From contig NZ_LGDE01000159.1 in NCBI RefSeq assembly GCF_001279725.1, positions 1 through 64,000 of the forward strand: a DNA stretch of 64,000 nt, in the 5' to 3' direction. This DNA comes from Streptomyces sp. WM4235 (GTDB taxonomy: Bacteria; Actinomycetota; Actinomycetes; Streptomycetales; Streptomycetaceae). The notes beneath the pieces were generated by a model. It searched no databases, had not been told where the DNA came from, and worked only from the letters and a program-made list of their open reading frames with translations. How positions within the stretch are numbered: the stretch's first letter is position 1; each line of letters starts with the position of its first letter. Below are positions 28,545 through 38,090 of the stretch, piece after piece. The position numbers were made by a program, and so were the translations under genes.

Positions 28545-30005
28545 GTGACGTCCCGAAAGCCTGATGAGCAGTTGGCTCGCGACTCCAGACTCCGACTCGT
28601 CTCCCCGCGTTCCGTGGCCGCGGCCCGCAAGGCGGTGACCGACCGAAGGACCCGACCCGCCCCCCGGCCTCCGGCGGGCACACCCGCCACGGCCGACCTG
28701 GCGAACAGGGCCCGGGCCTCCCTCGCCGACGCGGTGCGGTTGGCCCGCTGGGCCGAGCTGCACCTCGGGGCGGGCGACGGCGGCCGGCCCGCACCGGCGG
28801 CGGGGCTGTCGACCGCCGACGTCGAACGGGCCGCGGCGGAACTGAACCTGACCCACGGCCAGATCCGGGTCGGCTGGGACCGCTCCAGACTCTCCGGTCT
28901 CGTCGAGGTGCACGGCGGCGACGCCCGGCCGGGCTGGCGGCTGCGCGCCTGGGACCGCGACGACACGGCCGTACTGCGCGGTTGGGTCGCCCTCTTCGAC
29001 GCCTGGTCCCTCGTGCACCCGGCCCCCGCCGACATCGCCCCCGCCGTCGTCGCGGAAGTGGTCGAGGCCATGCCCCAACTGCTCTCGCTGCTCCAGCTGT
29101 CCGCCGGCCCGGTGACCGTCCCGGACCTGTTGGACCTGCTCGGCCAACGCGTCACCGAACTGCGCGACGAGCGCTGCGAAGTGCCCTACGGGACCTGCGT
29201 GAACGGCGACCCGGACGCGGCGACGGCCGGCGCGGTCACCGCGCAGGCGGTCCTCCCCGCGCAGGGCGCCCCCGCGCAGCCCGTTCCGCTCGCCCGGCTG
29301 CTGCGCTGGGCGCTCGGCGGCCTCGCCGCCGTGGACGCCGTCACCCTCGGCCCCGCACAGGCCGCCCTCACGCCCCTGGGCAGCTGGGCCGTCTGGGTCA
29401 AGCTGGAACAGATCTGCGTCGCCGCGCAGAGCCCCGCCGGGAACATCGAGCAGTCCGCCGCCGCGATGCTGCACGGCTGCGCCCGCCTCACCCCCGGGCC
29501 CGCCCGCGCCGAGTACCGGGCCTGGCTCGCCGCCCGGCCCGTCGGCCACGCCGTCGGTGAACTCCTCCAGGCCGCCCGCGGCGAGGACGCCCTGACGCGC
29601 GGACTCGCCTTCGAGGCCCTGCGCGTGGTCGGCGCCCCCGCCGAGCCCGACGTGCGCGCCGCCGTACGGGAACCCGCGCTGCGCCCGTACGCCCTGCTCT
29701 GGCTCGCCGAGCACGACGGGGTGGACCCGGACGAGGCGCAGGACGTGCTCACGGCCGAGGAGTCGACCTGGCTCTGGGTGGACACGGCGGCGGCCATCGC
29801 CGACCACGGCGAGGCCGAACTGCTGGCCCGCCACCTCGACTCGGCGGTCCGCACGACGGTCCCGCGGCTGCTGGACGAGGTCCGTGCCGTCGGCCACCCG
29901 CGCACCGTGCAGGTCCTGGTCGCGCTGGCCGCGGCCCACCCCGACCCCGCCCTGGCCAAGGCGGTCCGGCGGGCCGCCTTCCAGGTGCACACCGGCGGGG
30001 CGTAG
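28545..30005 (+). CDS. Conserved hypothetical protein (486 aa)
   Basis: I do not recognise the function. The protein is soluble and largely helical. It has a basic N-terminus, a disordered Pro/Arg stretch (residues 35-52), and then segments such as NLTHGQIRVGWDRSRLSGLVEVHGG. Its C-terminal 150 residues have repeated short helices (AVREPALRPYALLWLAEHDG, VRAVGHPRTVQVLVALAAAHPDP) that look like HEAT- or ARM-type repeats. It follows the hydrolase by 117 bp in the same direction. GTG 28545 fits the coding bias; an earlier in-frame start at 28461 cannot be excluded. Confidence 0.75.
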   Translation: MTSRKPDEQLARDSRLRLVSPRSVAAARKAVTDRRTRPAPRPPAGTPATADLANRARASLADAVRLARWAELHLGAGDGGRPAPAAGLSTADVERAAAELNLTHGQIRVGWDRSRLSGLVEVHGGDARPGWRLRAWDRDDTAVLRGWVALFDAWSLVHPAPADIAPAVVAEVVEAMPQLLSLLQLSAGPVTVPDLLDLLGQRVTELRDERCEVPYGTCVNGDPDAATAGAVTAQAVLPAQGAPAQPVPLARLLRWALGGLAAVDAVTLGPAQAALTPLGSWAVWVKLEQICVAAQSPAGNIEQSAAAMLHGCARLTPGPARAEYRAWLAARPVGHAVGELLQAARGEDALTRGLAFEALRVVGAPAEPDVRAAVREPALRPYALLWLAEHDGVDPDEAQDVLTAEESTWLWVDTAAAIADHGEAELLARHLDSAVRTTVPRLLDEVRAVGHPRTVQVLVALAAAHPDPALAKAVRRAAFQVHTGGA

Positions 30006-30033
30006 CCCGCGTACGACAAAGACGCGCCGAAGG

Positions 30034-30063
30034 ACGCGCCGCAGGGTCAGATCTGCGGCGCGT
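30034..30063. terminator. Bidirectional terminator overlapping the VOC stop
   Basis: A perfect 11-bp stem (ACGCGCCGCAG at 30034-30044, CTGCGGCGCGT at 30053-30063) with an 8-base loop sits between convergent genes. Its right arm lies inside the last codons of the VOC gene, whose stop is in the loop. Confidence 0.75.
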
Positions 30064-30442
30064 ACGTCCCGAAGCTCCAGACGTTGCCCTCGGCGTCGCG
30101 CGCCATGTAGTCGCGCGATCCGTAGTCCTGGTCCGTGGGCTCCATCAGGATCTCCACCCCGTGCTCCACCGCTCTGCGGTGGTGGGCGTCCACGTCGTCG
30201 ACGACCACGTACACCCCGGTCGGCCCGGCTTCCGCCATGACCTTGTCGAACTGTCCGCCGCGGCCCTTGCTGCCGAGCATCACCGCGCCGTTGCCGTAGG
30301 ACAGTTCCGCGTGCATCACGGCCCCGTCCTCTCCCTCGTACACCGCGACCCGCGTGAACCCGAACGCCTCCGTCAGCAGTTGGATCGCGGTCTTGGCGTC
30401 GCGGTAGAGCAGAGTCGGGTAGACGGACGGAACACCTGCCAT
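30047..30442 (-). CDS. VOC-family (glyoxalase/bleomycin-resistance-like) protein
   Basis: The 131-residue protein has the two beta-alpha-beta-beta-beta units of the vicinal oxygen chelate fold (VYPTLLYRDAKTAIQLLTEAFGF ... VYVVVDDVDAHHRRAVEHGVEI), ending with DAEGNVWSFGTYAP. It belongs to the VOC branch that uses one chain per half site. The metal and substrate are not predictable. The ATG after GAGGGAG with an 8-base spacer was chosen over a GTG three codons earlier. Confidence 0.87.
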   Translation of the reverse strand: MAGVPSVYPTLLYRDAKTAIQLLTEAFGFTRVAVYEGEDGAVMHAELSYGNGAVMLGSKGRGGQFDKVMAEAGPTGVYVVVDDVDAHHRRAVEHGVEILMEPTDQDYGSRDYMARDAEGNVWSFGTYAPQI

Positions 30443-30555
30443 GACGATCACTCCCTCTCGTGCAGTGCGCCTGCGTGCCTGGACGGGTCCGTGACCAACG
30501 GCCTGTCACCGACGGCATGTGACCCACGACACAGCATGGCAGGCGCCACCGACAG

Positions 30556-31446
30556 TCAGCGGAAGGTGTTGCACTGGGCCATGTCGCCCGTCCGGTAGCC
30601 CTGGTAGAACCACTGCCGGCGTTGCTCGGCGCTGCCGTGCGTCCACGACTCCGGGGTGACCCGCCCCTGGAACTTCTCCTGGATCCGGTCGTCGCCGACC
30701 GCCGCCGCCGCGTCCAGACCGTCCTTGATGTCCTCGTCGGTCAGCTTCGTGATCAGCGGGCGCCCGGTGGACTCGTCCGGGGTGCGCGTGGCGTTGTGCG
30801 CCCACACCCCCGCGTAGCAGTCCGCCTGGAGCTCGACCTTGACCGCGTTGCTGTTCGCGCCCTGCCGGCCGTCCTGGGCCCGCTGGAGGGTGCCGGTCAG
30901 GTTCTGGATGTGGTGCCCGTACTCGTGGGCGACGACGTAGGCCTGGGCGAAGGGGCCGCCGCTCGCGCCGAACTTCGTCCGCAGCTCCTCGAAGAAGCCG
31001 AGGTCCAGGTAGACCTGCCGATCGGAGGGGCAGTAGAAGGGGCCGACCGCGGAGGTGGCCGCGCCGCACGCCGTGTTCACCCGGCCGGTGAAGAACACCG
31101 TCGAGGCCGGGCTGTACCGGCCCCCGCGCCTTTGGAACTCCTGCTTCCAGAAGTCCTGGGTGCTGTTGACCACCGCGACGAGCCGGCAGTCCTCACGGGT
31201 GTTCGCGTCCTGCCCCGTGCGGCAGGCCTGCTGTACCTGGCTCGCGGAAGAGGAGGTGGCCACCGGCTCGGGGTTGCCCTCGGTCAGCCCCAGCTGCTCG
31301 GGGCCCACGCCGAAGAGCAACCCCATGATCAGTGCGATCAAACCGACGATGCCGCCGCCGACCGTGGCCTTCCCGCCGGGGATGCGGCTGCCCCGCACGT
31401 CCTTGACCTCGGACGTGTCCAGATTGGCGTCGTCGTCGAACTGCAT
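30556..31446 (-). CDS. Neutral zinc metallopeptidase, YpfJ/KPN_02809 type
   Basis: The 296-residue protein has a cytoplasmic N-terminal stub (MQFDDDANLDTSEVKDVRG), one membrane helix (residues 28-48) and an extracytoplasmic zinc peptidase domain. The domain has HExxH in VVAHEYGHHIQNLTG and the downstream ELQADCYAGVWAH helix that supplies the third ligand. Four cysteines (in QQACRT, EDCRL, TACGA and FYCPS) could form disulfides. The substrate is unknown; this is a widely conserved family (often called putative neutral zinc metallopeptidase). Confidence 0.92.
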   Translation of the reverse strand: MQFDDDANLDTSEVKDVRGSRIPGGKATVGGGIVGLIALIMGLLFGVGPEQLGLTEGNPEPVATSSSASQVQQACRTGQDANTREDCRLVAVVNSTQDFWKQEFQRRGGRYSPASTVFFTGRVNTACGAATSAVGPFYCPSDRQVYLDLGFFEELRTKFGASGGPFAQAYVVAHEYGHHIQNLTGTLQRAQDGRQGANSNAVKVELQADCYAGVWAHNATRTPDESTGRPLITKLTDEDIKDGLDAAAAVGDDRIQEKFQGRVTPESWTHGSAEQRRQWFYQGYRTGDMAQCNTFR

Positions 31447-31621
31447 GCCGCACCGCCCTCGATTCCTCGTGTCCGCCCTGCGGCGAGTATCAACCCCTTC
31501 ATCCTGATACGCGCCCCGGCTGATCGGCGTGGGCCCTGCGCCGAACGGGGGACACGGGGGAGGGGTCGCCGCCGGGCGTGATCGATGCCGGGCGGCCCGA
31601 AAAGTGGTTGCGCGCCCCCGT

Positions 31622-31627
31622 TAGAAT
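31622..31627 (+). promoter_or_regulatory. Probable -10 element (TAGAAT) of the ABC-F transcript
   Basis: TAGAAT lies six bases before the ATG at 31634. With a normal spacing of 6-7 bases the transcript would begin at or next to that ATG, giving a leaderless mRNA. No clear -35 hexamer is seen, which is common in Streptomyces. Confidence 0.5.
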
Positions 31628-31633
31628 GTCTCC

Positions 31634-31657
31634 ATGGCAAATCTCCTCGCGGATTAG
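31634..31657 (+). CDS. Putative 7-residue leader peptide (MANLLAD) upstream of ABC-F gene
   Basis: ATG GCA AAT CTC CTC GCG GAT TAG forms a complete short ORF just after the -10 element and 63 bases before the ABC-F start. Several antibiotic-responsive ABC-F genes are controlled by ribosome stalling on short upstream peptides, and leaderless leader peptides are known in actinobacteria. The ORF is visible in the sequence; its translation and role are inferred. Confidence 0.4.
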   Translation: MANLLAD

Positions 31658-31720
31658 CGGCGTCGGAGTCCCGCGCGTCCTGCCCCCCTTCCGCCGTCCC
31701 CACCGCCCTGGAGTATTTCC

Positions 31721-33317
<1,597 letters not shown>

Positions 33318-33319
<2 letters not shown>

Positions 33320-33669
33320 TCGCCTGACCTGATCGGCGCCTCGCAGGCCCGCCGAAGGGTTCCGGTTCGTTGATCCAGTTCCTTATGGATCATTCGGCCC
33401 ACCTGTGATCCATCATCTGAGTGAGGCGGTCTCATCCCCTCGCACGGTGTTCGACGGCTCCGGCCCTACCCGCTCGGGTACGCGGCCGGAGCCGTCGCCT
33501 TTTCCGCAGCGACCTCCTGACCTGCTGATTCCCCTCAGAGGTGAAGGAATGTGACGGAGGTCATGCATCGGAAGAGAAGATTCCGTTCTGCTGCCGTGTC
33601 CACTCCTTGAGAAATGCCGTCGCACCGACCTTGCTGAATGGGTGGCCAGGAAGCGTGGGAGGGGTGATC
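33318..33669. promoter_or_regulatory. Cluster of GATC sites upstream of gbn
   Basis: The 389 bp between the ABC-F stop and gbn contain six GATC tetramers (33318, 33331, 33372, 33388, 33407, 33666). The first overlaps the ABC-F stop. Those at 33388 and 33407 lie in an inverted repeat (ATGGATCA 33385-33392, TGATCCAT 33406-33413). The gap also holds the ABC-F terminator, and no gene. GATC is the reported target of Gbn, so self-binding is a reasonable inference. Confidence 0.45.
33452..33503 (+). terminator. Intrinsic terminator after the ABC-F gene
   Basis: A perfect 14-bp stem (CGACGGCTCCGGCC at 33452-33465, GGCCGGAGCCGTCG at 33484-33497) has a nested ACCC/GGGT pair in its loop and is followed by CCTTTTCC. 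Confidence 0.88.
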
Positions 33670-33708
33670 ATGAGAAGTCCAGAGCGCACTTCCCATGAGG
33701 AGGCACGG

Positions 33709-33930
33709 GTGGCCGAGACTCTGAAGAAGGGCAGCCGGGTAACCGGCGCCGCGCGCGACAAGCTCGCGGCAGACCTGAAGAAGAAATATGACTCCGGTGC
33801 GAGTATCCGGGCGCTGGCCGAGGAAACCGGTCGGTCGTACGGATTCGTACATCGGATGCTCAGTGAGTCCGGAGTCGTGCTGCGTGGTCGCGGTGGCGCG
33901 ACGCGCGGCAAGAAAGCGGCCTCGGCCTGA
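33709..33930 (+). CDS. gbn: GATC-binding nucleoid-associated protein Gbn (SCO1839-like)
   Basis: The 73-residue protein begins VAETLKKGSRVTGAARDKLA and contains a single helix-turn-helix (about 28-52, SGASIRALAEETGRSYGFVHRML). A basic Arg/Gly/Lys C-terminal tail follows. It matches from memory the S. coelicolor protein SCO1839, described as a small nucleoid-associated protein binding GATC and affecting development. A GTG start with GAGGAGG five bases upstream gives exactly that length; an ATG 39 bases upstream is less likely. It is monocistronic. Confidence 0.9.
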   Translation: MAETLKKGSRVTGAARDKLAADLKKKYDSGASIRALAEETGRSYGFVHRMLSESGVVLRGRGGATRGKKAASA

Positions 33931-34106
33931 TCCGGCCGGAGACGCTCCACAGCTCCATGCGTGACGTTTGACGATCTGCTCAAACGGTTCCGAGGCTTTG
34001 ACGGTTCCTTCGGTGACCCCCCGGTCGGTCATGTGGTCGGCTGGGTGGTTACTGTGCAGTCACTTAGGCCGGGCTCGCGGCCGACTACACACCGGAGGGC
34101 ACCGAC

Positions 34107-34886
34107 ATGGCTCTGCTCGACAAGGACGGCGTACGGCTCACCGTCGACGACACGGTCGCCACGGTGACATTGACCAATCCGGCCAAGCGAAACGCTCAAT
34201 CCCCCGCGCTCTGGCGGGCGTTGACGGAGGCCGGACGGTCGCTGCCGGGCACCGTTCGGGTCGTCGTGCTGCGCGGCGAGGGCAAGTCCTTCTCCGCAGG
34301 GCTCGACCGTCAGGCGTTCACCCCTGAAGGCTTCGAGGGTGAGCCGTCCTTCCTCGATCTGGCGCGCGGTTCGGACGAACTGCTCGACAGCACCATCGCC
34401 GAGTACCAGGAGGCATTCACCTGGTGGCGGCGCAACGACATCATCTCCGTCGCCGCCGTGCAGGGGCACGCGATCGGCGCCGGCTTCCAGCTCGCGCTCG
34501 CGTGCGACCTGCGCGTGGTGGCGGACGACGTCCAGTTCGCCATGCGCGAGACCAGCCTGGGACTGGTGCCCGACCTGGCCGGCACCCAGCCGCTGACCTC
34601 GCTCGTCGGCTACGCCCGCGCGCTGGAGATCTGCGCGACGGGACGTTCCGTGCACGCCGAGGAGGCCGAGCGGGTGGGCCTCGCGAACCTGGTGGTCGCC
34701 GTCGACGAGCTCGACGCGGCCGTCAAGGACCTGACCACCGCGCTCCTGGCCCCGCCGCGGGACGCGGTCATCGAGACCAAGGCCCTGCTCCGGGAGGCCA
34801 CGGCCCGGCCGTACGACGCCCAGCGCACCGCGGAACGCGCTGCCCAGGCGCGTCGTCTGCGTGACCTGGCGGGGCTCTCCGACTGA
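34107..34886 (+). CDS. Enoyl-CoA hydratase/isomerase family protein
   Basis: The 259-residue crotonase-fold protein has the first oxyanion segment GEGKSFSAGLDRQAF and the second, GHAIGAGFQLALACDLRV, with the catalytic-region Glu in RETSLGLVPDLAGT. This enzyme type hydrates enoyl-CoA or rearranges acyl-CoA thioesters in fatty-acid or amino-acid breakdown; the specific substrate is not evident. The ATG has GGAGGG eight bases upstream. It is followed by a long terminator, so it is monocistronic. Confidence 0.92.
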   Translation: MALLDKDGVRLTVDDTVATVTLTNPAKRNAQSPALWRALTEAGRSLPGTVRVVVLRGEGKSFSAGLDRQAFTPEGFEGEPSFLDLARGSDELLDSTIAEYQEAFTWWRRNDIISVAAVQGHAIGAGFQLALACDLRVVADDVQFAMRETSLGLVPDLAGTQPLTSLVGYARALEICATGRSVHAEEAERVGLANLVVAVDELDAAVKDLTTALLAPPRDAVIETKALLREATARPYDAQRTAERAAQARRLRDLAGLSD

Positions 34887-34905
34887 CCCCGAACCCTCCA
34901 CGCCC

Positions 34906-34966
34906 CGACGGGGCCCGGACCCCCCGCGCACCGGCGCCGTGCGCGCGGGGGGACCGGGCCCCGTCG
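34906..34966 (+). terminator. Long GC-rich terminator after the enoyl-CoA hydratase gene
   Basis: Arms at 34906-34931 and 34939-34966 pair over about 26 bp with one mismatch and a two-base bulge around a 7-base loop. The outer part CGACGGGGCCCGG pairs perfectly. No T-tract follows, as is usual in Streptomyces. Confidence 0.8.
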
Positions 34967-35134
34967 GCGTGTGCGGGATCGCCGCCGCACCCCGGCCCGG
35001 TCGGCGCCCAATGGTCGGCCCCGGGGGAGGCGGGCGGACGGCCGGGGGGTGGATCGATCGGCCCAGTCCACGGCGCGCCGGGGCCGCTTCGCGCTTACCG
35101 TGGTCGGGAGTCCGCAAGCGCGAAGGGACACACG

Positions 35135-35566
35135 ATGACCGAATCCACAGCAGGGGGTTCCCACCGGGACCCGGCCGAACGGGGCCGCACCAGCATCGCC
35201 GACGGGGTGGTCGAGAAGATCGCCGGACTGGCCGCCCGCGAGGTGGTCGGCGTCCACGCGATGGGCAGCGGCACCGGCCTCTCCCGCACCTTCGGAGCCG
35301 TCCGCGACCGCGTTCCCGGCGGGGCGAAAGCCTCCGTGTCCCGGGGCGTCAAGGCGGAGGTCGGCGAGGTTCAGACGGCTCTCGATCTGGAGATCGTCGT
35401 CGACTACGGCGTGTCGATCCGCGACGTGGCCCGGGCCGTACGCGAGAACGTCATCTCGGCGGTCGAGCGCATGACGGGCCTGGAGGTCGTCGAGGTCAAC
35501 ATCGCGGTCAGTGACGTCAAGCTGCCCGACGAGGAAGACGACGAGCCGGAATCCAGGCTCCACTAG
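35135..35566 (+). CDS. Asp23/Gls24-family envelope stress protein
   Basis: The 143-residue protein has the Asp23 domain (about 17-125): RGRTSIADGVVEKIAGLAAREVVGVHAMG at the start, then DLEIVVDYGVSIRDVARAVRENV and VVEVNIAVSDVKLPDEE at the end. Asp23 proteins in firmicutes sit beneath the membrane, tethered by AmaP, and respond to alkaline or wall stress. It is the first gene of a five-gene cassette ending in an AmaP-like anchor. GAAGGGA lies eight bases before the ATG. Confidence 0.9.
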   Translation: MTESTAGGSHRDPAERGRTSIADGVVEKIAGLAAREVVGVHAMGSGTGLSRTFGAVRDRVPGGAKASVSRGVKAEVGEVQTALDLEIVVDYGVSIRDVARAVRENVISAVERMTGLEVVEVNIAVSDVKLPDEEDDEPESRLH

Positions 35567-35580
35567 CCGAGAGGACCCGC

Positions 35581-35766
35581 ATGAGCATGGCGGTTGCCGG
35601 CCTGCTGGCCGGCATGGGAATGGGGTTCGCCGGCTACTTCGGCGGCTTCGGTGCCTTTCTGCTGGTCGCCGCCCTCGGCGCCATCGGCTTCATCGTCGGC
35701 CGTTTCTTCGACGGCGACCTCGAACTCGGTGACCTGTTCCGCCCACGCGACGACCGGCGCAGGTGA
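35581..35766 (+). CDS. Small membrane protein of the Asp23 cassette (DUF2273-like)
   Basis: The 61-residue protein is mostly one or two closely spaced glycine-rich transmembrane helices (residues 3-44), followed by an acidic-basic tail (FDGDLELGDLFRPRDDRRR). It lies 14 bp after the Asp23 gene and seven bp before the next. DUF2273 proteins commonly accompany Asp23 and AmaP; the assignment rests on size and context. Confidence 0.8.
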   Translation: MSMAVAGLLAGMGMGFAGYFGGFGAFLLVAALGAIGFIVGRFFDGDLELGDLFRPRDDRRR

Positions 35767-35773
35767 GGCCCCG

Positions 35774-36151
35774 ATGAGCACCAGCACCCCGCGGGCCACA
35801 CCGGCCCGGGTGTCCGCAGCCGAGCGGGGATCCACCCGGATCGCGGACCGGGTCGTCGCCAAGATCGCGGCGCAGGCCGCACGCGAGGCGCTCGTCGGCG
35901 AGGCGGACGCGGCGGCGCCCCCACACGCCACCGTCACCGTCCACCACGACATCGCACGCGTCCGGGTGAGCCTGGAGCTGCCCTACCCGTCCGACGTCGC
36001 CGCCCAGAGCGCGGCCGTCCGCCGCCGGGTGGCCGAACGCATCGAACAGTGCGCGTCGATGACGGTGCCCGAGGTGGCCGTCGAGGTCGAGCACCTGCAC
36101 CCCGCGCACCTCCGCCCGGCAACCGCCGGGCGGGACCGGCGGCTGCGGTGA
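35774..36151 (+). CDS. Second, divergent Asp23-like protein
   Basis: The 125-residue protein repeats the Asp23 N-terminal pattern (ERGSTRIADRVVAKIAAQAARE) and the final strand (MTVPEVAVEVEHLHP), but its central part is shorter and changed. It lacks the acidic tail of the first copy. It probably forms a mixed assembly with that copy under the membrane. Its stop overlaps the next start (GTGA), so it is translationally coupled. Confidence 0.8.
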   Translation: MSTSTPRATPARVSAAERGSTRIADRVVAKIAAQAAREALVGEADAAAPPHATVTVHHDIARVRVSLELPYPSDVAAQSAAVRRRVAERIEQCASMTVPEVAVEVEHLHPAHLRPATAGRDRRLR

Positions 36152-36690
36152 CGGCGGGTGCCCGCCGGTTCCGTTCCGAGCGCCGGATCCCGGCCGCGCT
36201 GACCGCGCTGGCCGTGCTCGGCGCGGCCGGAGTGCTCCTGTACGACCTGGCGGCCGTACGCGCCCACCGGCCCGGCATGGGCTGGCGCCGGGAACTCGCC
36301 CTCCAACTGGAGCGCTACACCCCCGCCGACCCGGAGGTCCTGATCGGCGCCGGGGTCCTGGCGCTGATCGGGGCGGTCCTGCTGGTGCTGGCGATCACCC
36401 CGGGGCTGCGCGGAATCCTGCAGATGCGCACCTCGGAGTCGGGGATGCGGGCCGGACTGGGGCGCAAGGCGGCCGGGCTGGTCCTGCGGGACCGGGCCAT
36501 GGAGGTGTCCGGGGTGAACTCGGTGCGGGTCAAGGTGGGCCGGTCCCGCATCGGGGTACGGGCCACCTCGCACTTCCGCGAACTGGACGAGGTACGAGCC
36601 GACCTGGACGCGGTGCTCGCCGTCGGCATCGAGGAACTGGGCCTCGTGCACGAGCCGGGGCCCCGCGTACGGGTCAACCGGAAAGGGTGA
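36148..36690 (+). CDS. DUF6286-type membrane protein of the Asp23 cassette
   Basis: The 180-residue protein has two transmembrane helices (about 19-36 and 67-89) separated by a short basic loop, and a C-terminal soluble domain (MEVSGVNSVRVKVGRSRIGVRATSHFRELDEVRADLDAVL). That domain resembles the soluble half of AmaP. It starts at a GTG overlapping the preceding stop. It is probably a second membrane anchor for the Asp23 layer; the family label DUF6286 is from memory and moderately sure. Confidence 0.75.
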   Translation: MTAGARRFRSERRIPAALTALAVLGAAGVLLYDLAAVRAHRPGMGWRRELALQLERYTPADPEVLIGAGVLALIGAVLLVLAITPGLRGILQMRTSESGMRAGLGRKAAGLVLRDRAMEVSGVNSVRVKVGRSRIGVRATSHFRELDEVRADLDAVLAVGIEELGLVHEPGPRVRVNRKG

Positions 36691-36694
36691 CGCG

Positions 36695-37249
36695 ATGCTC
36701 GGCTCGGTCAACCGGGTACTGCTGGCCATCGTCGGAGCCGTGCTGCTGGCTGTCGGGATCACGGCGCTGACCGGATCCTGGCCGTTCGGCGGCCGGCACG
36801 CGCCGTTGCTGGCGGCGGAGGTCCGGCGACGGTACGGGGACGCGGACGGCTGGTGGTGGGCGCTGGTCGCCGGCCTGGGCCTGTGCGTGCTGCTCGCACT
36901 GTGGTGGCTGCTGGCACAACTGCGCAGGTCACGACTGGACGCCGTACTCGTGGACACCGGGGACGGGGCGTACGCGCTGCTGCGCGGGCGGGCGCTGGAG
37001 TCGGCGGTCGCCGCCGAGGCGGGGGCGCTCGACGGGGTCGCCCGCTGCCGGGTCGCGCTGCGCGGGCGCCGGGAGACACCGAGCCTGCGGGTCGCGCTGG
37101 AACTGGAGCCGCACGCGGTCCCCGCCGACGCCCTGGCCGGGCTCGCCGGCCCGGTCCTCGCCCACGCCCGTGCCTCGGCCGGCCTGCCCGAACTCCCCGC
37201 GGAGGCCCGGCTCAAGGTCGGCTCGCACCGGGCGGCCCGGGTCACCTGA
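36695..37249 (+). CDS. amaP: AmaP-like alkaline-shock membrane anchor protein
   Basis: The 184-residue protein has two transmembrane helices (about 5-24 and 52-75), an outside loop (PFGGRHAPLLAAEVRRRYGDADG) and a cytoplasmic domain ending in the ribbon-helix typical of AmaP (RVALRGRRETPSLRVALELEP). In Staphylococcus AmaP anchors Asp23 to the membrane. It is the last gene of the cassette, four bp after DUF6286. A triplicate 13-bp repeat follows its stop. Confidence 0.82.
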   Translation: MLGSVNRVLLAIVGAVLLAVGITALTGSWPFGGRHAPLLAAEVRRRYGDADGWWWALVAGLGLCVLLALWWLLAQLRRSRLDAVLVDTGDGAYALLRGRALESAVAAEAGALDGVARCRVALRGRRETPSLRVALELEPHAVPADALAGLAGPVLAHARASAGLPELPAEARLKVGSHRAARVT

Positions 37250-37251
37250 GA

Positions 37252-37291
37252 CCCGAGCCGCACGCCCGAGCCGCACGACCCGAGCCGCACG
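37252..37291 (+). repeat. Three 13-bp direct repeats after the amaP stop
   Basis: CCCGAGCCGCACG occurs at 37252-37264, 37265-37277 and 37279-37291, directly beyond the stop codon. No stable hairpin is evident. Confidence 0.85.
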
Positions 37292-37324
37292 CCGAGGGGC
37301 GCGAGCCGTCGTCGGAAGCGGGCG

Positions 37325-38080
37325 TCAGAAGCCGTGGCGGAAGCCTCCGTCGATCGGCAGCATGACGCCCGTCAGGTACGAGGCCGCCGGGGACAGCAGG
37401 AAGGCCGCCGTGCGACCGAACTCCTCCGGGGTGCCGTAACGCCGCAGCGGGATGCGCGACTCGTTCGCCACCCTGGCGGCGTCCGCGTCGCCGGCCAGGG
37501 CGTCCAGCTCCCGTACCCGGTCCGTGTCGATCCGGGCCGGCAGCAGCCCGATCACCCGGATCCCGCGCGGGCCCAACTCCACCGACAGGGACTTCGCGAA
37601 GCCGGCCAGTCCCGGCCGCAGTCCGTTCGAGATCGTCAGCCCGGGGATCGGCTCGTGCACCGAGCCCGACAGCACGAACCCGATGACGCCGCCCTCGCCC
37701 AGCTCGGCCGCCGCGGCGCGCGCGAGCCGGACCGCGCCCAGGAAGACCGACTCGAAGGCGGCGGCCCACTGTTCGTCGGTGTTGTCCGCGGCCGTGCCCG
37801 GGGCCGGGCCGCCGACGCTGATCAGGATGCCGTCGAGGCGCCCGAAGCGTTCCCGGGCCTCGGCGACGAGGCGGGCGGCCGCCGCGGGATCGGCGTTGTC
37901 CGCCGCCACTCCCACCGCGTTCGGGCCCAGGGAGGCGGCGGCGTCCGCCGCGCGCCCGGCGTCGCGGCCGGTCAGTACGACTTTCGCGCCGTCGGCCGTC
38001 AGCTCGCGCGCGGAGGCGAAGCCCAGCCCGCGGGTGGCTCCGGTGACGACGTAGACACGGTCCTTCAGTCCAAGATCCAT
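37325..38080 (-). CDS. SDR-family oxidoreductase
   Basis: The 251-residue classical short-chain dehydrogenase begins MDLGLKDRVYVVTGATRGLGFA with the cofactor glycine motif TGATRGLG. The catalytic Ser is probably in FVLSGSVHEP, but the usual YxxxK is replaced by ISNGLRPGLAGFAKSL: the Tyr position is Asn, while the Lys is kept downstream. The protein may therefore have altered or no reductase activity. The ATG at 38080 is chosen over a GTG three codons upstream. It overlaps nothing; SURF1 ends 11 bp upstream on the same strand. Confidence 0.85.
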   Translation of the reverse strand: MDLGLKDRVYVVTGATRGLGFASARELTADGAKVVLTGRDAGRAADAAASLGPNAVGVAADNADPAAAARLVAEARERFGRLDGILISVGGPAPGTAADNTDEQWAAAFESVFLGAVRLARAAAAELGEGGVIGFVLSGSVHEPIPGLTISNGLRPGLAGFAKSLSVELGPRGIRVIGLLPARIDTDRVRELDALAGDADAARVANESRIPLRRYGTPEEFGRTAAFLLSPAASYLTGVMLPIDGGFRHGF

Positions 38081-38090
38081 GCCCGACACG

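Noticed and set aside
27174..30527. Minus-strand open frame of over 1100 codons opposite the hydrolase and hypothetical genes
   Set aside because: Its translation is low-complexity Gly/Arg/Val with no motif, while the plus-strand frames hold a hydrolase triad and consistent codon bias.
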